DNA of 64,000 nucleotides, taken from Centroberyx gerrardi (Eukaryota; Chordata; Actinopteri; Beryciformes; Berycidae). The stretch spans positions 6,856,001 through 6,920,000 of the forward strand of contig NC_136016.1 of NCBI RefSeq assembly GCF_048128805.1, in the 5' to 3' direction. Below, in pieces: positions 36,401 through 46,676 of the stretch (position 1 is the stretch's first letter; every line of letters starts with the position of its first letter). The notes beneath the pieces were generated by a model that worked only from the letters and a program-made list of their open reading frames with translations, did not search any database and was not told the origin of the DNA. A program made the position numbers and the translations under genes.

Positions 36401-36591
36401 TGAGCAGATCAGCTAAGATGCTTCAGTACATAGACCAATTGTGATACTGCATCTAATGAGATGTTTATTTTCACAGTCATTCAGACTAACTGACATCTCG
36501 TTCTCCTCCGCAGCAACATGCCTTCTTCACCTCCCATGAGGCCAAAGAAACCGACGTGGCTAGCTTTGTGAAAGTCATCTTGGGGGACTGA
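20527..36591 (+). CDS. map2k6: Dual-specificity MAP kinase kinase 6 (MKK6)
   Basis: Twelve coding exons total 1005 bp, giving 334 residues, the same length as human MAP2K6: 20527-20545, 28144-28207, 29093-29141, 29999-30112, 31094-31213, 31827-31943, 32084-32135, 32593-32720, 33384-33461, 34508-34647, 36145-36190, 36514-36591. All introns are GT-AG and in phase. MKK6 is a cytoplasmic/nuclear kinase that phosphorylates the TGY motif of p38 MAPKs in stress and cytokine signalling. Visible motifs are an N-terminal p38-docking D-site (KRKPVLKLSKE), glycine loop ELGRGAYGVV (58-67), ATP-anchoring K82 in MAVK, catalytic HRD (177-179), DFG (197-199), activation-loop S207 and T211 (DSVAKT), APE, and a C-terminal DVD-type MAP3K docking site around EFVDFTSQCLKK. 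MKK6 rather than MKK3 is indicated by the KEVFEQP N-terminus, LDSKAC, KMRHMPSG and the ILGD C-terminus. No lesions were seen. Confidence 0.97.
21587..21636. repeat. (AC)n microsatellite
   Basis: About 25 AC units in MAP2K6 intron 1. Confidence 0.95.
22281..22309. promoter_or_regulatory. Palindrome plus octamer cluster in MAP2K6 intron 1
   Basis: The perfect inverted repeat ACAAATG-GCA-CATTTGT (22281-22297) is followed at once by the octamer ATGCAAAT (22299-22306). Both are typical transcription-factor recognition shapes (E-box-like half sites, POU octamer). Function is inferred. Confidence 0.25.
24303..24324. repeat. Poly(C) run
   Basis: Twenty-two consecutive C. The complementary strand is a G-run. 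Confidence 0.9.
24383..24472. repeat. Interrupted (CT)n / polypyrimidine array
   Basis: About 90 bp of CTCTCT with regular GTCT interruptions, ending in GTGTGTGTG. It gives an artefactual RERERE frame on the minus strand. Confidence 0.9.
25408..25427. repeat. (CT)n microsatellite
   Basis: About ten CT units inside MAP2K6 intron 1. Confidence 0.85.
28144..28207 (+). CDS. map2k6: MAP2K6 coding exon 2 (p38 docking site)
   Basis: The exon encodes GKRKPVLKLSKEVFEQPPPA and A, with a valine codon split at the 3' end. The basic cluster followed by L-K-L is the MAPK-docking D-motif. Acceptor TCTCATCAG, donor GT|GTAAGA, phase 2. Confidence 0.92.
29093..29141 (+). CDS. map2k6: MAP2K6 coding exon 3
   Basis: The exon encodes PPRDLDSKACVTIGEK, the conserved linker before the kinase domain. 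Acceptor TGTTGCAG|A, donor AAG|GTACG. Confidence 0.94.
29999..30112 (+). CDS. map2k6: MAP2K6 coding exon 4 (glycine loop and catalytic lysine)
   Basis: Residues 45-82. The exon contains ELGRGAYGVV and ends exactly at K82 of MAVK. Acceptor CGGAGCAG|AAC, donor AAG|GTGGGTG, both phase 0. Confidence 0.97.
30182..30902. mobile_element. PIF/Harbinger-like non-autonomous DNA transposon, copy 1 (MAP2K6 intron 4)
   Basis: The left end (GGGCATTCACACCAAGCG) and right end (GTGTGATCGCACCT) are degenerate versions of the terminal inverted repeats of the better-preserved copy at 51013-51900. The right-hand 300 bp (30596-30902) align collinearly with 51577-51900. Shared blocks are TGGTATGAACACC, ACAGGGACTGGAA, AGGATGACAGGT and CCAAAACTCTGTCC. 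The element lies 70 bp after exon 4 and is itself interrupted by a retroposed insert at 30292-30562. No transposase frame is present. Confidence 0.7.
30281..30573 (-). mobile_element. LINE 3'-end insertion nested in the DNA transposon, with 11-bp target-site duplication
   Basis: ACAAGGTTTTA occurs at 30281-30291 and again at 30563-30573, flanking a 271-bp insert. Read on the minus strand, the insert ends TTTCCCTATCTGGGATAATA (hairpin), then AAAGTTTGACC and a (TTGACC)n tail. This hairpin-plus-tail is characteristic of teleost L2/Rex-type LINE 3' ends. The body also contains a CA repeat (about 30440-30463). Confidence 0.75.
31094..31213 (+). CDS. map2k6: MAP2K6 coding exon 5
   Basis: Residues 83-122. 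It spans helix C and strands 4-5 of the N-lobe, RIRATVNTQEQKRLLMDLDI through FYGALFRE. Acceptor CCCTCAG, donor GAG|GTAGC, phase 0 at both ends. Confidence 0.97.
31827..31943 (+). CDS. map2k6: MAP2K6 coding exon 6 (hinge region)
   Basis: Residues 123-161. It includes the hinge WICMELMDTSLDKFYKQV and ends KMAVS. Acceptor TTACCAG, donor TCG|GTGAG. Confidence 0.97.
32084..32135 (+). CDS. map2k6: MAP2K6 coding exon 7
   Basis: Residues 162-178, IVKALEHLHSNLQVIHR, leading into the HRD motif. The aspartate codon is split (G|AC) with exon 8. Confidence 0.96.
32593..32720 (+). CDS. map2k6: MAP2K6 coding exon 8 (catalytic and activation loops)
   Basis: Residues 179-221. The exon holds DVKPSNVL, CDFGISGYL and DSVAKTMDAGCKPYMA, with the two phospho-acceptors S207 and T211 at the human positions. 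Acceptor CCGTTGCAG, donor GCG|GTAAGC. Confidence 0.97.
33384..33461 (+). CDS. map2k6: MAP2K6 coding exon 9
   Basis: Residues 222-247, PERINPETNQKGYNVKSDIW and SLGITM. It follows an unusually C-rich acceptor tract (CCCCCCCACTAG). Donor ATG|GTAAAT. Confidence 0.97.
34141..34274. mobile_element. Small MITE with perfect 16-bp inverted ends in MAP2K6 intron 9
   Basis: TTAAAGCATAACTCCA at 34141-34156 is the exact reverse complement of the sequence at 34259-34274, enclosing 102 bp. Both outer ends are TTAA. If TTAA is the duplicated target, this is a piggyBac-type MITE with 12-bp inverted repeats. If it is part of the terminus, the class is open. Confidence 0.6.
34508..34647 (+). CDS. map2k6: MAP2K6 coding exon 10
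   Basis: Residues 248-294 in part. C-lobe segment with IELAILRFPYDSWGTPFQQL and the docking (DVD) region start PEFVDFTSQ. The cysteine codon is split TG|C. Acceptor CGCCTCAG, donor TG|GTACGT. Confidence 0.97.
36145..36190 (+). CDS. map2k6: MAP2K6 coding exon 11
   Basis: Completes the split cysteine and encodes LKKNSKERPNYTELM, the DVD-site helix with the kinase subdomain XI arginine. Acceptor CTCCCCAG, donor ATG|GTGAG. Confidence 0.96.
36514..36591 (+). CDS. map2k6: MAP2K6 coding exon 12 and stop
   Basis: The exon encodes QHAFFTSHEAKETDVASFVK and VILGD with TGA at 36589-36591. The C-terminus ending directly after GD distinguishes MKK6 from MKK3, which is slightly longer. Acceptor CTCCGCAG. 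Confidence 0.97.
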   Translation, partial: QHAFFTSHEAKETDVASFVKVILGD

Positions 36592-37489
36592 GTTGCCACA
36601 CTTGCCACAGGAGGGAGGGCGGACCTATTACAAAAAAAATAAATAAAATAAAATCAAACAAACAAAAGCGCCGACCGCAGCCCCTGCTACCTGCGGGACT
36701 CCACCCTGCCCCCTGTCCCGCCCTACTCCCACCCCTCCCTCTAGGACAGACAGACAGACAGACGGATGGACAGACAGATGGATGGACGGAGCTCAGAGGA
36801 GAAGGACGGCCATCCTGTCGAGGAAGCAGGAGCGAGGAGTTTGCCCCCCTCCCCCCCACCTCCACCCCTCCGTGTCCTCTTTACATTACATAGACGGGGG
36901 TGGGGAGGGGAGACGGGGGGGGGGGACAAACCAGTGTCAGGATTTCGGAGATGGCTCACACATAATCTGGATTAATTTGAAATGTCTGTATGCAAAAACT
37001 CTCCCCCTTCTTTCTTTAGATTCGTGTGCCGCCTACTACTCAAAACAGCAACTCTCTTGTTGTTACGTGTCAGTGAGTCGACCATGTGTGGATTTTGCCC
37101 TGTCATCATGGTCGACCCTAAGATGTTTTTGTTTTTTTCCTGCTAAAAAACAGAAGTGAAAAAGAGGTGCAGACTATATAAAAAAAAAAGATGAATGATA
37201 TAATTCTATCTATGTATAATCTAAATGTTTGTATACTCAAGCAAGTGTTGCATTGGTTTATTAATTGACTGCATGTACAGAATATATCTCTGGGTGAAAA
37301 TGGGCTCCGATGGCCGATGGGGAACAGTTGCAGAGTCCGACTCGGGTCGAATAGTTGACTAGTACAGACCTGGAGACTTACGGCCTCACTTTAGGCCCGC
37401 GGTGGTCAGGAGTAGGTACTGCACTTCGACTGCTTTCCCTTGTACACAACAGAGGTCTACTACACGTTTTTGGGCTCTGGCTGCCTGTA

Positions 37490-37516
37490 TGTGTGTGCGT
37501 GTGTGTGTGTGTGTGT
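37490..37516. repeat. (TG)n microsatellite
   Basis: Short, slightly interrupted TG array in the MAP2K6 3' region. Confidence 0.85.
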
Positions 37517-37677
37517 CAGCGGGTGCATGTCGTGTGCGTGTTACATACAAGTGAGGTGTACGTCGACATTGTGGTCAGTTGCGGGAGAGGCGCGCCCCTG
37601 TTGTCGCCTCTTCTTGTTGTCTGTACTGAGCCAATTACAACCCTCTCCACTCCATGTTCAAGACGAAAAGAACTGGA

Positions 37678-37678
<1 letters not shown>

Positions 37679-37710
<32 letters not shown>
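37679..37710. repeat. (ATT)n microsatellite
   Basis: About ten ATT units, followed by degenerate ATT/TTG sequence to 37740. Confidence 0.9.
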
Positions 37711-37711
<1 letters not shown>

Positions 37712-40052
37712 AATATTATATTAATTATTGTTGTTATTATTTAGATCCAGGTTTATTTCCCCAAGGATATTTACTGCAGTTTCCTTATTTATTACAACTG
37801 CTGTTTTCCCTCTGAAAACTTGACGGATCCAATAGAGACTTTCTTCTGTGTGTTTGCGTGGGCTGTGTGTGTTTTTTGTCGTGTCGTCCTTGGCTCAAAC
37901 AGGTAAATGCTTTTAAACTGTAACTTGCAAGCCTTCTATGTGCCTCTCTCTAGAAAATGACTAAGGAAAAAAGTTGTAATAAGGATGATGCAGGGATCTC
38001 TACCAACCTCCCCCTCTCCAATCAGCCTAACTTCACATCGGCTCCTTCCCCCATTACGCTCTGCACAACATCCAAATTCCACTTGCCGTTTGCCCCGCGT
38101 TACTTCCCGTTTCTCATTCTAGGAAGGGTCGGCGGATTCTGGCATCCTAGCGCAAGCTCATCAGTATTTCTCTTACATGCATCTGTTCTCATCTTTGTCA
38201 TTGCCTCGGCTCTCGGTCGTTGCGTTTCGTTCTCATCGCGGTCGCTGATAGTCCGTGGCAGAGAGCGTCAGGCGGCTCCCGGGCCGAGCCAGACCGACGC
38301 CTTTGTGCTTTTCTCTCTGTCATTATGCAAGTCCCGCTCTCTAATGTCAAAATAGGAAACTTGAAAGATGTGGTTGGATGGCAGGCTATTGTCACAGTTG
38401 GAGAATTTACATCATTCTCTGCCTCTAAATATTTTGTTGCTAGGTTATCACTTGATGTTTTTCTGCGCTGGTGTCCAAATGTGACCAATTTCGCTGAGTT
38501 CTGGCCTCTTCGGCTGTGCTCAAAGTTGCTTGAATGTTGCCTAACAAACCAACACACAGGTTCTACACTTTAACGTTCAGTGCATTCATCAGTACTTGTA
38601 TCTCTTTTATTTTGTCAAACCCAGATAATGCTTTTTTTTTCAGGCATCTGTGCTCCCTTGTTGCCATCATTAGAACTCTTTTGTCCTGAGTCCAGCACAG
38701 TGCGCTCTGCCATTTGCATGCATTCAGCAGGGAGTGTCCTGTCTTGTGGAAGACATGAGCACCCTTCCTTTTACCCTTCACACCAAAATCCTCTCCCTAC
38801 CAGGGCCCAGGTCCCGTAGCCTTTGGCATACTGTCCAGCAGATAACCGGTCGAGCTCCTTGGGTGTCACTAGAGGACAAACGCCTGGCTCCTGAAGCTTT
38901 TTCCTCTCCTTTGCTGTCATTTCATTTTGTCTGTATCAGCGGCCCTCACCCGCCGCTTCTTCCCATCTTATTAATAGAGGTTTCACCACTGCAGATTCTT
39001 TCGATCTTGGCCCGATGACACGTGGTGGACGCAATCGCGTGTTCAGCTTCCTCCTAGAAACGTTTCATTTTGACACTTTCCTAACTCTTTCCAGTAATGA
39101 CGGGAGGGTGTGACGGAGGCAGAGGGTAGGTGGTAATCTTTCGGACAAACTCGCTGCCAGTTCCCATTATGAGGATATTACAGCCTCCCTCATTAGTGCA
39201 TTTCTGTCCCCCCCCCCAAGAAAAAGAATAGACTCTTGAGACAACCATTGGAAAACTTTTTATTACACTATTAAATTAAGGCCATGTGAAAGGACCACCA
39301 AATTCAAGTCATACTTCTACTTTGGCACAGACAGAAGTTTTTATTTTTTTTAAGTGCAGTGCGGCCGAGTTATGCATCATCACCCATCTTTCTCAATTCT
39401 GACTTGATTCATCATTGTCAGTCCCGCATGCTGGTTCCTCACCCTGGGTCTTTAAGGATCTTGTGACATGCAGAGCACCAGCCAGGTCTCTAATAGGCAC
39501 AGTCTCCTCTTTATTCCTCCGATAATCGTCACCGTTTTCATTCATTTAGTCAACGTGACCAAAGAGCTGGACTATAATAGCTATAGGGACCACATGTAGC
39601 TGGGCTCAGGACAGGGAGACTTTGAGCGGGGGGGACAGCATGTGCGGCCCTCCTATGGCTAAGAAAGGTGATAAGCATCCAGTCCAGACACACTGACATC
39701 CCACCCACGCTGGAAATAACCGGCCACTCCCCCTTGTGATTCATCACCACGTCTGGTCTCATAGCAGTAATTAAGGTGTGCATACTTTATAGGTCTTATA
39801 AGTGCCTAACAATGCATTTCTGTGTACATTTACATACTTATCAGTCATTGTGAATGATGCTTAACACTGTTGTTAATCCTTCGATCCCTCTGTGGAACAC
39901 ACTGACACTGCATGTCGCTGTGATGACGTTTTGCACTGTACTGTGGAGCCATATCACATAGTCACATAGTGGGTGTCTTACTGTATGGAAACGGTAGTTC
40001 AGACGATGTAAGGTTGCGGTCTGTGCGGTCACTGTCCCGTTTTTGGCATTTT

Positions 40053-40286
40053 GTGAGCTTGGAATTATGAGGATCTATTTGACTTTTAATCAAAATTGAG
40101 TTACCACATATTCATGATCTTTGAATGTTACTTTATGTTTGTGTAGCGTCATTTTTTTAAAAACCTTTTGCGGTTAAATATTTAACAAGAAAGTACACAG
40201 TTTTTCCCGATGATATATCAAATCTTTGATGCTCTAATCTCAGAACTGCACTCTACCCAGATAGAACCTTATAATTCCAAGCTCAC
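40053..40286. mobile_element. Inverted-repeat element (MITE-like) in MAP2K6 3' region
   Basis: GTGAGCTTGGAATTAT at 40053-40068 has its exact reverse complement at about 40271-40286, and partial pairing extends inward (AGGATCT with AGAACCT). The 234-bp unit has no coding potential. It could be a MITE or, if transcribed, a long RNA hairpin. Confidence 0.55.
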
Positions 40287-41882
40287 GTTGTATCAATGTT
40301 CATCTCTACTGTGCAGCAAAGGGCACTGATATTTATGGTCACAAGTGACTCATATTCAATAGACTAAGGCTGTAGTGAGGAAAGAGTTGAGTCCAATCAC
40401 CTGTCACATGGCTTTTCCTTGTCTGTGTGTGATTCTGCGTGTGTGTGTGTGAACACACGCACGCACCGAACAAACACCACAGCCGTGGTGTTTGAGGAGT
40501 CTATCCCAGTCAGTGGGCTGGCCAGAGGGCAGCGCTATCTTTACCCCTGCTGTTCCTATGTGCACGCCACTCACTCGAAAGATAATAGGGCAAGTCACAT
40601 GGCTTGCGCTCACTCCCTTTCTCTCCATCTCTCTCTCACATACACATCATCCTAACTTCCCCCTTCGTCCCTCTAAAGATCCCAAGGGAACCGAACGTGC
40701 ATCAAGGAAGGTGTTTGTTTCCTGCCTGTCCTCTCATGTCACGGTCTGTGTTTGTCTGTCGATGCGCCTGCGTCTGCGTGCGGGAATTCCCGTGCACGTG
40801 TCTATTCGTGGACGCGGGGCAGCACTCACCTGCTGAGTAAACCTCTTGTCAATGGGGGGGTCAAAGGGGGCAGGATGTCTGAGTGGAAACTGCCCTTCCC
40901 AGGCGTTGTCACGTCCCACTCTGATTCCACGCTAACCTCTGAGTTCATCTAAGTGCCCAACAACAAGCATGTATTTATGGACGATGTGTCGGTAACATAG
41001 GTGCCCCCTTTACTGGAATATGAGGTCTCCTTATCAAAATGGCTCATGACTAGGGATTCATGGTCAAATGGAAAGATCTGGAAGGAACGGAAAGAATCGG
41101 AGGAAAAATTGCTCACCTTCTTCCTCTTCCTCATCCTCAGTCAAACGTAAACGGATGAATCAGAAATATAACGCAACCCGCGTATGAGAAACGCTATCGC
41201 CCTTCCTTCAGAGTTGTAAATCTTTTCTATGTGACATAATTGTGTTATGCATTTTGCCGGACTATATCAAGTGTAAATCTGTCGTACGTGTGCGCGTGTT
41301 TCATGTGTGAAATGTTTGCTAAGGTTTCTTGAATACTATGCTTTTTGTTTTTACCCATCTATTGCACAACACTCTTTCTCGCTCGAATGTTCCTCGGGGA
41401 GCTGCGGGGGTCGGGCGGCGGAATATGACGGCGCTTGTGAAACTTTGGAGCTTTATGTTTCTCTGTCGCAGATGGTTAACTGCTGGTACACACGGCTGTA
41501 TGTGACTTCTGATGTTGCAGTGTTGTGTTCTTTTATTAGGGGGTTCAAGAGGAATGTGTTGGGGGGTGGGGGTGGGGGGGCAGGAATGGGTCCTTATACT
41601 CGATGCTGACCGGTCTCAGAATAAGACGTACGCCAGAGATGCTACTGTATGTGGAAGAGGGTCCGATAAGTGCGTTTTTCTTTTGTTGCTGTCGGGTGGG
41701 TTCGGGGAGGGTTACCATGGCTACCGTTCCCTTGCCCCGCGGGAAGTGAAGTTCTCAGTATATTTACACGTCTCTAAAGCCTCTGCTAAAGACTGATGAC
41801 TGTTCATTTAGAGCTCAATGAATTTCTATAAATATTTTAGATTGCTCAAACTGATTGTGTGCAATTGTAATGATGGAAATTC

Positions 41883-41888
41883 AATAAA
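41883..41888 (+). terminator. map2k6: Candidate distal poly(A) signal for MAP2K6
   Basis: AATAAA sits in an AT-rich context and is followed by TGTG-rich sequence 30-60 bp downstream (GCGCTGTGTCGGCTCTGGTG). This is a good cleavage/polyadenylation arrangement. Confidence 0.4.
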
Positions 41889-42385
41889 AAAGAGGTATTT
41901 TTACACAATAAGCGCTGTGTCGGCTCTGGTGTTTCAGCATGTCTTTTGTTGAGGGCAGCCAAGGAGTAAAAGGCATTTTGAGGGAAAGTTTTCTTTTTTC
42001 TTTTTTTCTTTTTTTTCTTTTCATAGCCCTTGGACCGATGTTCAATCAAACGGCCAGACTGACAGGCAGCGTGTTCCTGTAGTAGAGGCTCCTTTGGAGG
42101 CCAGAGAAATGTCACGTAGTGCAGCAGCACAGAAAGGGGGGTGCTCCAGGGTTGGGAACTGGACCCGGTGAACTTCCGCCACGTACAGTATGAGGATATG
42201 GTGTGCAACAAAACATAAAAACACAGAATCTCCTGTAGACAAAAGCAAGATGAGAGAGAGAGAGAGGGGTAGGAAAAGCAAAACAAACTAAATGAAACCA
42301 AAACACCCTGTTGAGAGGCGAATAGATGAGAGGGTCTGTACGTGGAGGCCTGCGACAATGCATACTACCTGTGGCTCCTCATGTC

Positions 42386-42420
42386 TCACACACACACACA
42401 CACACACACGCACACACACA
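42386..42420. repeat. (CA)n microsatellite
   Basis: About 17 CA units with one CG interruption. Confidence 0.9.
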
Positions 42421-44179
42421 TAAACACACTACTACTCCAGGGCCACCTGCTCTGACACGCTGTGTGTTTTGACGCACATCGCTCCCCTTCTGAACTCGCA
42501 ATTCTGAGACACACACTTCGGGTGGGGAGGCGGGGGTATTTTTAGCAGTGGGGAGACAGACTATTCCATACCACACAAGTCTTCCTTCCTTCCGTGACCC
42601 ACCTCTAACCCTCAGGGGGCAAAGTTCACGCCACAGGTTGGAATACCCCCATCCTGCGTTCGTAGAAAGCCGTGCCAAACAAAGCAAAATTAAAAAAAGC
42701 TGACATTTTCTCTGGCCTTTATTTGAAAAAAAAGTAATAAGGCGGTTCTTGCTGCGTTGGGCTGTCAGTCACTCCGCTTCACACCCCCCACTCGGCTACT
42801 GTGTGAGTAAATCGGGCTACGTTTCAAGGCTAAGGTCGGGGTCCCGAAGCTGCTGGGCTTCTCCCTGATGCCCAGTCGTCTGGATATCCGGTTTCATTGG
42901 AATGCCGCTCAACCTACATTTATTTTTAACGCCTCTGCAACTCGCTGCCGTTTTCTCCTTGATCCTCCAACATCATTTAGCTTCCTCTTTCACTTCTGAG
43001 CGCCATTTTGGAGATGCAGTGCCACCTCTCACTCACGATGACCAGCGGCAGACTGCACGCTTTGTCTATTGTCTCAGTATTACACAACACTTCGACTTAA
43101 GAGATGCATAGGGGGAAAAAAACAGCAAGCCACACCTGTTAATTCAATAAACATTTACTGTGGGATGAGTTGCGTTCCCGCTGCTGTGACTTCCTTTCCA
43201 GCCTTTTTTTTTTATTCTCAAGGTAAAAATGACCCCCCGCCCCACACACCCACTCCCCCTCCATCACTATTTGTATGTTTTTTCTCCCCATGAGCCTCTT
43301 TGGCTGTTCAAGTTCATATATGCATGTTGCAAACTCACTGCAGGTATTGTGCCACCATTTCACGTCTGGCCCAGCAGGAGATTCCCCATCGCGTGCGTGG
43401 CTATGTTGCCTCTCCGTGCCCTGGTTTGAATTTCAGAATATAAGCGACTGGCTTCCCATACTGACAGCTGATGATGTCATGGAAACTCTTCTGAGCAGCG
43501 CACTTAAAAATTGGAGAATGATTTGTAATGAAACGCAGCCCCCTGAGTTTTTTCGGGGGGACTGGGGGTTTGGGCGCTGGACCGGGGGGGGAGGGTGGGG
43601 GGGGAGCAGGGAGCGCAGAGGTCTGCGAGGTTTATGTTCGTTAAACACATATCCCTCCATTGAACTCCAATCTTTCCCTCCCTGACATTTATGCTCCCGC
43701 GTAACCAAAAGCAGCCGCTACGTCCTCTCGCACCGGAATTTCTTTTACCTTCTCATATTGAACAAAGGAGCGCCTGCAGAAACGCGGGGGCCTTAATGCA
43801 TATTTTACATCCCGAGCCCCACAGCTTCTAAATTCTCGCACTGTAAATACATCACGGAACAAAGGCTCACTTGACCCGTTCCGCTCGAGCCTCTTTCGTC
43901 TCTTTCTGCTCCGAGACGGCGGCTACAGCAAAGCCTCTGGAACATAATGGCGGGCCACTTAGGCCTCGGGCTGCGCCGCTGTGTGATGTGACAGATGAGT
44001 GGATATTTTCATTCCCGTTAAGGGGAAAGGCATGGCAAAGAAGCCTTACATAAGACAAAAGTACTTCAGATCCTTACGAAAATCCTTGACCTCCTGTCTT
44101 CCTTAATTCGCTCAGGCCCCTAATTGATAGGCAATGCCAAAAGTCACTACTTCACACAACAATGGAAGGCTTTGTAAGG

Positions 44180-44181
<2 letters not shown>

Positions 44182-44223
<42 letters not shown>
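44182..44223. repeat. (TG)n microsatellite
   Basis: About 21 TG units. Confidence 0.95.
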
Positions 44224-44226
<3 letters not shown>

Positions 44227-45670
44227 CTGAGAGAGCCAGAGATTGATTTGAAATACATGCTCTCGCGTTCCCACCGAAAGAGGGAAGAGCTGCACTTATT
44301 TGGGCAAGGCGAGGGGGGGGGATGGCCCGGGTGAGAATGACCTGGGAGACCGAGGGTGGGGGTGCAGTGGGAGGGTGGGGGAGGGGGGCTGCTTGTGCAC
44401 CTGCGTTAGAGTAGCTTCTTGGGAAAGGGAAGAAAACAGGATCTGAAACTCAAACAACATCCTGCACCCCCCCCCCCACCACCACCACCACCACCACTCG
44501 CCCCTCCCCCCCCTCCCCACTGCCCCTCGTCCCAGGACTGTTTATGCAGCTATTCCTGCTCCTTCGATGTAGAAAGTGGGAAAGAGATGAATCAGTCCTG
44601 GTGCGGCTTATGGAAGGATGGGATGGGGTGAGTTGGGGCGGGGGGTAGGGGGGGGTAGCTTCCTTCTCTCTGGCCTCTGCTCATCTACATACTCACTGTC
44701 CTCCCGCTGAGTGACGCACTGATTTCCCATTCATCTTTTTTATTCAAATTCCCGCAGACGGGAATGAGCGGTAACAGATCCGCTCACCGACGTGTGTTGC
44801 CCCCTTTCATCTGACAATATAACTGCGTGAGTAAGATTTCTCTCATCTTCTAGTATAATGCCCCTTCCTTCTGGGAAATTTTCAATGACAGGGACTTCCC
44901 TAGTACAAAAATAAAATCCCTGAATATTGTAGTTTTGGAATCACGCACATCACATACTTCCTGCTGCCGATTAAAGTACCGCGAACATTATTATATGTTC
45001 TCTCGTTCTTTCATTTAGGCATTATCCTTTAGTGCATGTGTGGGAGTGAGAGAGAAAGTGGTAGATGACTAAGTAAAAGTGCTTATATTGCTCAGGCACT
45101 ATAGATATTTGCACAGTTATGAAACACAACAGTGATAAAAGCTGTGATTAAACCGACAAAGAAGAGCAAACTACAAATTTATGCAGTTGAGACAAAAAAT
45201 CACCCCTATAAAAAAAGCTGTTAACAGATTTTGAAGATATCTATCCTGTTCCACTGTTGCTTTCTCATAGATCCATCAGTGTGCATGCCAACATGTTGTG
45301 TTTATATACAAGCATAGAAATAGTTAGGAAAGAAATAGGAAAAAAACAAAATCAAAACAAAGGACAGTTTGAATATGCATAACTTGCTTGTCTCTGGGGA
45401 GCTAATGCTTGCATAAGGGACTAGGCTATACTTGATGAGGTTGACCACACACACACACACGTAGTGAGTGTCGTGCTCGCTCGTAGCTCTGACCACAGAG
45501 GAAGTGACTGCCAAAGAGGAAGTGAGCGTGTCCCGTTTGTGTGCGGCCAGGGGAAGAAGAAGTGTTAAAGTTATTAGCCGAGTGGGAGTAGTGTGTTTAG
45601 GGGACATCCTGTGCACAACAAATGCTTCCTTCCCCAGCTTCCACGCCACAAAACAACCGCAGAGGGAGGG

Positions 45671-45705
45671 CAGAGAGAGAGAGGGAGAGAGAGAGAGAGA
45701 GAGAG
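45671..45705. repeat. (GA)n microsatellite
   Basis: GA repeat with one GGGA interruption. Confidence 0.9.
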
Positions 45706-45920
45706 TGGAGTGTGGTATTAGAAGCCCATACTGTAGGGGAACTGGCCACTTTAAACCTACTGACATGCAGGTGGAAACTATACGGCGCCCTCCGGAAAAT
45801 ACAGTGTTATTACATCGAGGGCTGCCTCTGTATCTATATGCTCCTATAGAGTTCCTCTAACAACTCCATGGAAAATTTGTGTTTTTAATTTCAGCAGGCA
45901 CATTCTTGCACAGATGCATG

Positions 45921-45921
45921 G

Positions 45922-45948
<27 letters not shown>
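45921..45948. repeat. (CA)n microsatellite
   Basis: About 14 CA units. Confidence 0.9.
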
Positions 45949-45954
<6 letters not shown>

Positions 45955-46650
45955 GGGGCCCCTCCTGACTTGCAGCATGGACAGCCCATTACACTCAAGG
46001 GAACATCAGATTACTCAACATTATGAAATTATTAAATGAAACAAAGCCGCTGATGCAACGGGGCAGCGTGATTGACAAAGCCTGTTCCTGGCGCAGCGCC
46101 TGGCGTTATCCGGCGGTACCTGTCCCGCTACATCCTGGCCTCGCTCCCCCGCGGTCGACAGTGATCTGACGAGGCTGATCGGTAATTGAGATAATAAGGG
46201 CAGGGTGCGCCCCCCCACCTGGCACCCCTCCATGTTTTCATCCCTCCCACGATGCGAACCACCGCACCTCTGTGTTGTCGCTGCTGATTGAATTAGGCCG
46301 TCCTAACAGTCCAGTCTCTGGCTTGGGTCTGCGACACTGAAGCGATTCTATTCCTAAAGCCATCCTATTTCCAAGCTACCGCTCAGACATGCACAGGCCT
46401 GTCTGTCTGCTCCAAAGTGGGCATAGGTGCCCCTGTGGGCCTACGTGATGCGCCCCGGTGCCAAACATGCGCCCCACCCTTGCCAAAGGCCATGTCCCCT
46501 GAAAGCACCACTCTGGCTTTTGTGTGGGCGATCGCCACTGACAGGTTCAGCTGTTATTAGCCGTCTTTTGGCAATCTCACCTCCGGCACAACCCACCTCA
46601 CCCACCCTAAAGAGAGAGGAGGGCATACACAACACATACCCGGTTTGCCC

Positions 46651-46676
46651 TTTCTCTCTCTCTCTCTCTCTCTCTC
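46651..46676. repeat. (CT)n microsatellite
   Basis: About 13 CT units. Confidence 0.9.

Larger units (their letters stand above)
36592..41888 (+). other. map2k6: MAP2K6 3' untranslated region (possible long form) / 3' flank
   Basis: No coding sequence. An A-rich stretch with overlapping AATAAA-like hexamers lies only about 45 bp after the stop, and a convincing signal ends the block at 41883-41888. The interval carries a TG repeat (37490-37516), an ATT repeat (37679-37710) and an inverted repeat (40053-40286). Whether transcription runs the full 5.3 kb is inferred from the absence of another strong hexamer with good context, not shown. Confidence 0.35.

Noticed and set aside
38198..38573. 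Overlapping frames of about 120 codons on both strands in the MAP2K6 3' region
   Set aside because: They occur on opposite strands over the same bases with no recognisable motif. Treated as chance.
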